Source: Chloroflexota bacterium (lineage in GTDB: Bacteria; Chloroflexota; Anaerolineae; B4-G1). Taken from it: a stretch of 6,686 bases of DNA. This document shows, one piece after another, positions 1 through 4,746 of this stretch. The stretch covers positions 1 to 6,686 of the forward strand of contig QMOC01000149.1 of assembly GCA_003648085.1 (NCBI GenBank), in the 5' to 3' direction. The notes beneath the pieces are model-generated. The model searched no databases. It saw only the letters and a list, made by a program, of their open reading frames with translations, and was not told the origin of the DNA. Numbering within the stretch: position 1 is the stretch's first letter; every line of letters begins with the position of its first letter. Made by a program: the position numbers and the translations under genes.

Positions 1-477
1 GAAGAGGTAGCCGGAGCAGAGCAGAAATTGACCGGCCCGGTCGCGGGCCAGCCGCATTCGGTGTATCCCTTCCGTGAGCAGGTGCGACCAATAGCCCAGC
101 ACCGTGTCGCGCGGGCTGACGCTGACGGGATGCCCGCTCACCGCCCCCACCTCTGGGTCTTCGAAAGGGGCCAGCAGCGGGGCCAGCGCATCCTCGGCGA
201 CGACGACGTCTCCGTCACTGAGCACGACGATGTCACCCCGCGCTGCCCGCAATCCGACGTTCAGCGCGGCCGGCTTGCCCCGCTGGGAGTCGGCCACGTG
301 GCGCACGGCCGAATAGCGGGCGGCGTAATCGTTCACCACAGCCGTCGTCTCGGGGTCGGGGCATACGACCAATATCTCGGCACCCTCGGGCAGTTGGGGG
401 AGAAACGCCTCAATCGCCCGGCCCACGGTCGCCGCCTCGCGGAAGGCGGTGATGAGGACGCTCAGACCTACGGTCAC
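1..477 (-). CDS. Family 2 glycosyltransferase (GT-A fold), 3' end cut by window edge
   Basis: The first 159 residues are visible and the frame is open to base 1. It probably transfers a sugar from a nucleotide-activated donor to a lipid, glycan or other acceptor at the cytoplasmic face of the membrane. Visible GT2 signatures, in order: an N-terminal strand SVLITAFREAATVGRAI (6-22); EILVV (34-38); RGKPAALNVGL (66-76), typical of the nucleotide-sugar site; the metal-binding DxD within VVLSDGD (D88, D90); and SGHPVSVSPRD (114-124) followed by a Trp/His/Leu-rich stretch and CSGYLF at the edge. The start is GTG at 477-475. It overlaps the TGA of the PPC-domain gene by 4 bp (GTGA), with no separate Shine-Dalgarno site, so translational coupling is likely. 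Donor and acceptor cannot be told, and any membrane helices would lie beyond the window. The family call is firm; the substrate is unknown. Confidence 0.85.
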   Translation of the reverse strand, partial: MTVGLSVLITAFREAATVGRAIEAFLPQLPEGAEILVVCPDPETTAVVNDYAARYSAVRHVADSQRGKPAALNVGLRAARGDIVVLSDGDVVVAEDALAPLLAPFEDPEVGAVSGHPVSVSPRDTVLGYWSHLLTEGIHRMRLARDRAGQFLLCSGYLF

Positions 478-920
478 ACGTATACGGGCGTGGTCGCTTC
501 CAGGTCCCACATCATCAGGCCCGTGACAGGGTCACGGCGGCGGCGGACGGTCGCCGGGGCAACGGTCACCACGACCTCCAGCGTCGGGTTGACGGTGGCC
601 TCCACCAGATGCCCGCCCAGCGTGTGGTAGTCGGAGCGGCCTATGGTGACGTGGGCGTGAACAATGGGCTCGCCTCCCTCCCCCCGGCTGATGTTCCCGC
701 TCAGGCTCAGCACCTCCACCTGCTCCTCCACCGTCCGGTGGCGGTAGACGTTGGCGGTGGTGTCGAAGTAGCCCAGCGTGACCCGCTGGAAGGTGCCGAT
801 ACCGCTCAGTGCGGCGAAGCCGATCTTGTGCTCGTCGGCGAAGCGTTTGAGGCACTCGATGATCTCATCGCCCGGCTCCAGCCGGATCAGATAATGCCCA
901 TCTAACGCTTTGATCTCCAA
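474..920 (-). CDS. PPC-domain (DUF296) protein, stand-alone, TTG start
   Basis: This 148-residue protein is essentially one PPC domain (plants-and-prokaryotes conserved, DUF296). In plants the domain sits beside AT-hooks in DNA-binding AHL proteins. In bacteria it occurs alone, forms trimers, and has no settled function. Visible marks: RLEPGDEIIECLKRFADEH (13-31); ALSGIGTF (37-44); LSLSGNIS (71-78); VHAHVTIG (H88, H90); GGHLVEATVNPTLEVVV (102-118, H104). H88, H90 and H104 are the conserved histidines that bind a metal in bacterial structures of this family. No AT-hook, signal peptide or membrane segment is seen. The start is TTG at 920-918, chosen because a strong GGAGGGG site lies 4-5 nt upstream and the alternative in-frame upstream sequence has no family similarity. 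The next gene, a glycosyltransferase, overlaps its stop by 4 bp. A role as a DNA-binding regulator is possible but not shown. Confidence 0.85.
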   Translation of the reverse strand: MEIKALDGHYLIRLEPGDEIIECLKRFADEHKIGFAALSGIGTFQRVTLGYFDTTANVYRHRTVEEQVEVLSLSGNISRGEGGEPIVHAHVTIGRSDYHTLGGHLVEATVNPTLEVVVTVAPATVRRRRDPVTGLMMWDLEATTPVYV

Positions 921-923
921 GTT

Positions 924-930
924 CCCCTCC
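924..930 (-). promoter_or_regulatory. Ribosome binding site that fixes the TTG start of the PPC gene
   Basis: On the minus strand GGAGGGG (930-924) is followed by AAC and then TTG at 920-918. The GGAGG core leaves 5 nt to the start. No ATG or GTG lies at a comparable distance, so the site decides the unusual start codon. Confidence 0.75.
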
Positions 931-970
931 GGATGTTTGGGATTTCCCGTGGCCAGGATTCGGATGCCTC

Positions 971-1009
971 AACTTGTTGGGGCTACCCGTCGGCAAACCC
1001 GAACAAGTT
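971..1009. repeat. Imperfect inverted repeat in the 151-nt intergenic gap
   Basis: The arms AACTTGTT (971-978) and AACAAGTT (1002-1009) are perfect complements. Past one mismatch, GGG (980-982) pairs with CCC (998-1000), leaving a 15-nt loop. No U-run follows on the minus strand, so a classical intrinsic terminator is not supported. The same octamer pair forms the core of the palindrome at 2570-2596. The rest of the 921-1071 gap shows no convincing promoter, RNA gene or small ORF. Confidence 0.6.
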
Positions 1010-1013
1010 CGGG
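998..1013. repeat. Perfect 7-bp palindrome CCCGAAC-AA-GTTCGGG
   Basis: CCCGAAC (998-1004) and GTTCGGG (1007-1013) are exact reverse complements around an AA centre. It shares bases with the right arm of the inverted repeat at 971-1009, so as RNA the two folds exclude each other. As DNA the two-fold symmetry resembles an operator. On the minus strand it is followed by TTTGCC, which is too weak for a confident terminator. Confidence 0.6.
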
Positions 1014-1071
1014 CCTCCGGTGCGCCCACCACGGCAACTCCCAGAGAGCCCCAGTTCCTCAATCTACCGAT

Positions 1072-2550
1072 TTATGGCGCGTAGCGGAACGGATGCCGCG
1101 CCGCCGCTTTCTCGTTGATCAACTCCTCCACCGTGGGACGACCCTCCAGCGCCTTGCGGATGGCGTGGCGCGTGGCTTTGTAGTTGTTGAACTCCACTCG
1201 CTTGGCGATAGAAGCAGCCGGATGCACAAAAGCGTTGACGATGAGCACCACGTCGTCCAAGATCGCTTCAGGTAGGAAACCATCCTCGACGCTTAACCGG
1301 ACGGCCAGGTTGACCCCCTCGGCAGCGTGCTCGTAGAAGAGGCGACGCTGCTTGGCCGTGCGGATGGTCACAGTGGGCACCAGCAGCGTACGTGGTCGCT
1401 CGTTGATGATGCGCAGGCCGCGCTCCTCCCCCCATCCGGCCATAGCCCGCTCGATGGCTCGCCCCACCGGGCCGTCCTTCAGCCCTAGAAGCAGGTCCAC
1501 ATGCGCCAGTTCCTGGAACGGCGGGCCGGCGAACCCCTCGCCCACCTTCAGCGCAAAGCCGGAGATCGTGCGCGGCGTCTGTGGCGTGGCGAAGACCTCC
1601 GTCTCCACTTGCTTCTCCCCCAGATCATACGTGACCGGAGCCTTATTGATCTTGTCCACGCCCGCCGATTCCAGTTGCAACCGCAGTTCCTCGCGGTCCT
1701 CGCGGCGGAAGGCGCCGCCGGGCATGATAGGATGGCGCGAATCGCCCACTGGCAGCCCCATCATACGCAGCCCCTCCTTGACCGCCTGGGTGGAGCCGCA
1801 ACGCACGACGATGCGCACCAGTTTCTGCACCCGTTGCTGCCAGTACTGCGCCGTCTCCAGGTCGCCCTCCAGCGTGGCGCGGTAGACGCGCTGCCAGATG
1901 TCGGGGATGAGGTTGGCGCTGGCCAGGATGGCCCCGTCGGCGCCCGCCGCCAGCGCCGGCTGTACCACCTCGTCATGGCCGACGAAGATGGACACCTTCC
2001 CTTTCACCTTCTCAAACAGCGCGTCCAGGAAAGGCAGGTCGCCGGAAGAATCCTTGATGCCGATGACATTGTCCAGGTCGAGAAGCATGCCCTCGGCGGT
2101 CCACCACTTGAAGTGGGTGCCGGCGCACTGCGGGATGTTATAGAGAATGATGGGCAGCCCCACTTTATTCACCGCCCTGAAGTGGTCGTAGACCTCGTTG
2201 AAAGTGGGTTTGAGGTAGTAGGGGGCGACGACGAGAGCGCCGGTCACGCCCGCGTCCCTGGCCCACTCGGTCAGCGCCACCGTCTCACGGGTGGAGGGGC
2301 AGCCGGTCCCGGCCACCACCGGAACACGCCCGCTCACCTCGTCCAGGCAGACCTCAATGACCTGCTTGCGCTCCTCCAATGTCATATACGAAAACTCGCC
2401 GGTCGTGCCGCAGGGGACTACGCCGTTCACGTGGGGCAGCACGAAGCGGATCAGTTCGCGATAGGCCCCCTCGTCGAACTCCCCCTTAGACGTGAAGGGC
2501 GTCACCAGTGCCGGGAAGATCCCTTTCAGCCATTCGGTCTTGTAACCCAT
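1072..2550 (-). CDS. DHDPS/NAL-family aldolase fused to a Fae-like C-terminal domain (copy B)
   Basis: A 492-residue protein, about 190 longer than an ordinary DHDPS. Residues 1 to about 300 are a class I aldolase barrel: GTTGE (48-52), APYYLKP (109-115) with Y112 matching the proton-relay Tyr107 of E. coli DapA, LYNIP (Tyr137), the Schiff-base Lys166 in GIKDSSG, and GHDEVVQPALAAGADGAI (191-208). The DapA arginine after YNVPS (Arg138) is absent (QCAG here), so this is probably not lysine-pathway DHDPS. Residues 335-492 resemble formaldehyde-activating enzyme: VGEGFAG, AHVDLLLG with His350 at the place of catalytic His22, RPRTLLVPTVTI, DGFLPEAILDD, FVHPAA (H443), NYKATRHAI, and a C-terminal HPF tail like that of Methylobacterium Fae. 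The likely activity is an aldol reaction with pyruvate coupled to formaldehyde handling; substrate and C1 carrier are inference. The start is ATG at 2550, with an AGGAGGG site 5 nt upstream. This fits the paralogue's N-terminus better than a TTG at 2586, inside the palindrome. Confidence 0.88.
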   Translation of the reverse strand: MGYKTEWLKGIFPALVTPFTSKGEFDEGAYRELIRFVLPHVNGVVPCGTTGEFSYMTLEERKQVIEVCLDEVSGRVPVVAGTGCPSTRETVALTEWARDAGVTGALVVAPYYLKPTFNEVYDHFRAVNKVGLPIILYNIPQCAGTHFKWWTAEGMLLDLDNVIGIKDSSGDLPFLDALFEKVKGKVSIFVGHDEVVQPALAAGADGAILASANLIPDIWQRVYRATLEGDLETAQYWQQRVQKLVRIVVRCGSTQAVKEGLRMMGLPVGDSRHPIMPGGAFRREDREELRLQLESAGVDKINKAPVTYDLGEKQVETEVFATPQTPRTISGFALKVGEGFAGPPFQELAHVDLLLGLKDGPVGRAIERAMAGWGEERGLRIINERPRTLLVPTVTIRTAKQRRLFYEHAAEGVNLAVRLSVEDGFLPEAILDDVVLIVNAFVHPAASIAKRVEFNNYKATRHAIRKALEGRPTVEELINEKAAARHPFRYAP

Positions 2551-2555
2551 CGTGT

Positions 2556-2562
2556 CCCTCCT
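2556..2562 (-). promoter_or_regulatory. Ribosome binding site of fusion copy B
   Basis: AGGAGGG (2562-2556) is followed by ACACG and ATG at 2550-2548. The spacing is ideal. This selects the ATG that aligns with the other copy's start (shared WL-GIFPALVTPF) over the longer frame beginning with TTG at 2586. Confidence 0.85.
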
Positions 2563-2569
2563 AGTCTTA

Positions 2570-2596
2570 GTAGAACAAGTTGACAACTTGTTCTAC
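2570..2596. repeat. Perfect 12-bp inverted repeat with 3-nt centre between the two fusion genes
   Basis: GTAGAACAAGTT (2570-2581) and AACTTGTTCTAC (2585-2596) are exact reverse complements around GAC. It takes in the TAG stop of copy A (2595-2593) and ends 7 nt before the Shine-Dalgarno site of copy B. No U-run follows on either strand, so it is unlikely to be an intrinsic terminator. It could be an mRNA-stabilising or processing hairpin, an operator, or a dispersed palindromic element. Its octamer core recurs at 971-1009. Confidence 0.9.
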
Positions 2597-4017
2597 CTGG
2601 CGAATGCCTGCGTCAACGCCTGGGTGGCGGCGGCGTAGACGGACTGGTAGAGCGCGTGGCGATCCAACGCGCGGGGGTGCACCGTCGCCAGCGCGACCAT
2701 CACCTCGTCGTCAACTGCTGTGGGCGGGATGAGCCCCTCCTCCAGCGCGTCCACGATGGCCCGCGCCAGCGCCGACTGCGTGGGCCCGTAGATCATATTG
2801 GCCTGGCGCAGGTTCTTTTGTGGCAATGTTGGTAGAAGCAGCGTGGCGGGGCGCACGGTGAGCGCCGGTTCCAGAATAGTCGTCAGCGCCTCGCGCCCGT
2901 GCAGCGGGTAGGTCAGTTGCAGCGCGTAGGCCTCGCCCAGCGGCGTCTCCTTGCCGCCGGCGATAAGGTCAATCTGCACCTTGTTCAGCCCCTCGCCGGC
3001 CACTCCGCTTCCGATGCGCATGTGGTGTGCAGCGATGACCTCCGGTGTGATCTCCAGATCGCCGAAGCGCTCCGTCAGCGGGCCACTGGGGTACTCGAAG
3101 GGGGTTTCCTCAACCGGAATCTTGCCCAGTTTCTCCAGTTCGAGGCGAATTTCGGCGCGGGTCTCGTGGATGAGCGCCCCGCCAACCCCCTTGAGCGGCT
3201 TGCGCGGGGGTCCCACATCGAGCCCCATCATCCTGAGCGCCGCCTTCACCGCCACACCCCCACCGTAGCGGCAGAAGATGCGCGAGAGTTTCTGCACGCT
3301 GCGCTGGAGGGCGCGGGCTTCCTCCAGCCGTCCCTCACCAACCAGGCGGAAGACCTCCTGCCACACCTCCGGGTAGACCTGGGCGCTGGCCAGGATCATA
3401 CCGCTCACGCCGCCGGCCAGCGCGGGCAGCACCACCTCGTCGTGGCCGATGAAGATGTCAATCCGGTCGCCGACGTACTCCAGCAACTCCATCGTGTAGG
3501 TCAGATTGCCGGAGGAATCCTTGAGGCCGACGACGTTCGGCAGGTCGGCCAGGTCTTCGACGACGGTGCGCGGCAGGTAACGATCCACCACCTGGGGGAT
3601 ATTGTAGAGGATGATGGGCAGATCCACGCCGGTGGCGATGTCGTAGAAATGCTGGTAGACGCCCTTGTCGGAGGGATGGAGGAAGTAGGGGGTGACGATG
3701 AGCGCCGCCGATGCGCCGGCCTCCTTCGCGTCGCGGGCAAGCGCGAGCGCCTCCTGGGTGGACGAAGCACCACAGCCGGCAATGACCGGCTTGCCGCCCG
3801 CTTCATCTACGGCGATGACGACGAGCCGCTGCTGCTCCTTGCGGGTGAGGTAGGGGAACTCGCCCGTCGTGCCGCTGGTGACCAGCCCGTCCACGTGGGG
3901 CAGGACGTGACGGATGAGACGGCGGTAAGCCTCCTCGTCCACCTCCTCCGTCTTCCTCACGAAGGGGGTGACGAGGGCGGGAAAGATGCCTGTAAGCCAC
4001 GGAAGTTTGATGGGCAT
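2593..4017 (-). CDS. DHDPS/NAL-family aldolase fused to a Fae-like C-terminal domain (copy A)
   Basis: A 474-residue paralogue of the next gene. The aldolase half keeps GTTGE (49-53), LYNIP (Tyr138), the Schiff-base Lys166 in GLKDSSG and GHDEVVLPALAGGVSGMI (191-208). However, the relay tyrosine of DapA is Phe112 here (TPYFLHP), and the DapA Arg138 position is not Arg (YNIPQVVD). The C-terminal half (about 332-474) is Fae-like: IGSGVAGEG, VQIDLIAG, RPATLLLPTLPQKN, YGPTQSALARAIVDA, EGLIPPTAVDDEV and TVHPRA (H447). Gln348 stands where Fae has catalytic His22, and the C-terminal HPF tail is missing. Copy A may thus be a diverged or regulatory partner, or act on another substrate. It starts at ATG 4017 with AAGGAG overlapping the stop of the Uma2 gene, so coupling is likely. 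The 42-nt gap to copy B is mostly a palindrome plus copy B's ribosome binding site. The domain calls are firm; the reaction is unknown. Confidence 0.88.
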   Translation of the reverse strand: MPIKLPWLTGIFPALVTPFVRKTEEVDEEAYRRLIRHVLPHVDGLVTSGTTGEFPYLTRKEQQRLVVIAVDEAGGKPVIAGCGASSTQEALALARDAKEAGASAALIVTPYFLHPSDKGVYQHFYDIATGVDLPIILYNIPQVVDRYLPRTVVEDLADLPNVVGLKDSSGNLTYTMELLEYVGDRIDIFIGHDEVVLPALAGGVSGMILASAQVYPEVWQEVFRLVGEGRLEEARALQRSVQKLSRIFCRYGGGVAVKAALRMMGLDVGPPRKPLKGVGGALIHETRAEIRLELEKLGKIPVEETPFEYPSGPLTERFGDLEITPEVIAAHHMRIGSGVAGEGLNKVQIDLIAGGKETPLGEAYALQLTYPLHGREALTTILEPALTVRPATLLLPTLPQKNLRQANMIYGPTQSALARAIVDALEEGLIPPTAVDDEVMVALATVHPRALDRHALYQSVYAAATQALTQAFAR

Positions 4018-4023
4018 AATGAT

Positions 4024-4029
4024 CTCCTT
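4024..4029 (-). promoter_or_regulatory. Ribosome binding site of copy A, embedded in the Uma2 stop codon
   Basis: The minus strand reads TAAGGAGATCATTATG. The Uma2 stop TAA (4030-4028) shares two bases with the AAGGAG site (4029-4024), which lies 6 nt before the ATG at 4017. This places ribosomes finishing Uma2 on the start of copy A and argues for one transcript. Confidence 0.85.
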
Positions 4030-4657
4030 ATTCTAAAAATAACTCGTCCACCGGCAGCGCCAAGTTGCTCAGCACGGTGGACGTGACCGTCTCGCCGGGG
4101 GTGTACTGACCGGCCAGTTCGTAAGTACCTTCCTCGGAGAGGGAGTAGACCTCGACGGAGCGGGGACGTGGGTCCACCAGCCAATACTCACGCACACCGG
4201 CGCGCTCATAGGCACTGAACTTGACCACCTTGTCGGTGCGGGCAGTGGAGCGGGAGGTGACCTCGACGATCAGATCGGGCGGGCCGATGAAGCGTGCCGC
4301 GCCCGGGCGGGGTGTCCGCTCTGCAGCGATGAAAAGCACATCGGGCTGGACCACCGGGGCGATGTCCGGCAGGCGTACTTCGAAGGGCACGCTGATGACT
4401 ATGCCCAACTGGTGTTCTCGAACGTAAGTCCGCAGTGCAGCGAAGATTTCGCCAACGGTGTACTGATGGTCGAAGTTCGGTGCTGAGGTCACGTATAGCA
4501 CTCCTTCGATAATCTCGTAGCGTCGCCCATCGTCGGGTAATCTCTCGTAATCCTCATAGGTCCACTCGCCCTGCTCCGGCCAGGCCCGCTCACGGACGGG
4601 TAGGCGGGGTAGGCGGCGAAGGATCACAGGGGGTAAAACGACTGCTTCCAGCGACAT
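4028..4657 (-). CDS. Uma2-family (DUF820) PD-(D/E)XK nuclease-fold protein
   Basis: 209 residues, the usual length for the Uma2 family. These are restriction-endonuclease-like proteins, numerous in Chloroflexota and Cyanobacteria, mostly of unknown role. Visible family marks: WTYEDYERLPDDGRRYEIIEG (32-52), QPDVLFI with acidic D106, GPPDLIVEVTS (125-135) with E132, D142 and K146 in the D-x3-K-x3-Y pattern, and AGVREYWLVDP (153-163). The D106/E132/K146 set agrees with an intact metal-dependent nuclease site, so it is not an obvious decayed copy. The chosen ATG (4657) has AAGGAG 8 nt upstream. The longer frame starting at 4759 is rejected because it begins upstream of the promoter and would translate the heptamer repeat into a Gly/Cys/Asp-rich peptide. 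It is probably first in an operon with the two aldolase-Fae genes. Why a nuclease-fold protein precedes metabolic genes is unclear; chance insertion of a mobile-prone family is possible. Confidence 0.88.
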   Translation of the reverse strand: MSLEAVVLPPVILRRLPRLPVRERAWPEQGEWTYEDYERLPDDGRRYEIIEGVLYVTSAPNFDHQYTVGEIFAALRTYVREHQLGIVISVPFEVRLPDIAPVVQPDVLFIAAERTPRPGAARFIGPPDLIVEVTSRSTARTDKVVKFSAYERAGVREYWLVDPRPRSVEVYSLSEEGTYELAGQYTPGETVTSTVLSNLALPVDELFLE

Positions 4658-4665
4658 ACTCCCAT

Positions 4666-4671
4666 CTCCTT
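4666..4671 (-). promoter_or_regulatory. Ribosome binding site of the Uma2 gene
   Basis: AAGGAG (4671-4666) lies 8 nt before the ATG at 4657. A second weaker GGGAG lies closer. It supports the short form of the protein. Confidence 0.7.
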
Positions 4672-4674
4672 CCC

Positions 4675-4716
4675 GCACCCTGCATCCTACATCCTGCTTC
4701 CCGCATCCTGCGTCCT
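4675..4716. repeat. Degenerate 7-bp tandem repeat, six units, in the Uma2 leader
   Basis: On the plus strand the units are GCACCCT, GCATCCT, ACATCCT, GCTTCCC, GCATCCT and GCGTCCT, a strict 7-nt period with consensus GCATCCT (minus strand AGGATGC). The array fills most of the space between the promoter and the ribosome binding site, so it should be transcribed as 5' leader. Heptanucleotide arrays of this sort (STRR elements) are known from filamentous cyanobacteria; whether this one is related is not known. Confidence 0.85.
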
Positions 4717-4718
4717 GT

Positions 4719-4746
4719 ATTATATTCACCCCACCCCCGGCGTCAA
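4719..4746 (-). promoter_or_regulatory. Sigma-70-type promoter for the Uma2/aldolase-Fae operon
   Basis: The minus strand has TTGACG (4746-4741), five of six matches to the -35 consensus, then 16 nt, then a perfect TATAAT (4724-4719). The expected transcript start is near 4712, giving a leader of about 55 nt that carries the heptamer repeat and the ribosome binding site. The -35 box overlaps the last codons and stop of uvrB. No terminator is visible after uvrB, so read-through may add to expression. Confidence 0.8.

Noticed and set aside
28..630. 200-codon plus-strand open frame
   Set aside because: It lies opposite the glycosyltransferase and PPC genes, whose minus-strand frames show clear family motifs. 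Its product is Arg/His-rich with no recognisable domain.
940..975. tRNA-like T-arm (CATCCGAATCC on the minus strand)
   Set aside because: There is no matching acceptor, D or anticodon stem around it, and it lacks the GTTCGA core.
998..1013. Intrinsic terminator after copy B
   Set aside because: The effective stem is only about 5 bp once a real loop is allowed, and it is followed by TTTGCC rather than a T-run, so a terminator cannot be claimed.
865..1062. Possible small 65-codon minus-strand gene in the 921-1071 gap
   Set aside because: No ribosome binding site or family motif. It overlaps the start of the PPC gene in another frame and covers palindromic sequence.
2104..2116. Palindrome CCACTTGAAGTGG
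   Set aside because: It lies inside the copy B coding sequence, is short, and has no repeat elsewhere in the gaps; probably chance.
1501..2583. 360-codon plus-strand open frame
   Set aside because: It is the antisense shadow of aldolase-Fae copy B in GC-rich DNA, with a His/Arg/Gln-rich product of no family character.
2899..4086. 395-codon plus-strand open frame
   Set aside because: It is the antisense shadow of aldolase-Fae copy A. Its length follows from GC-biased codon use on the opposite strand.
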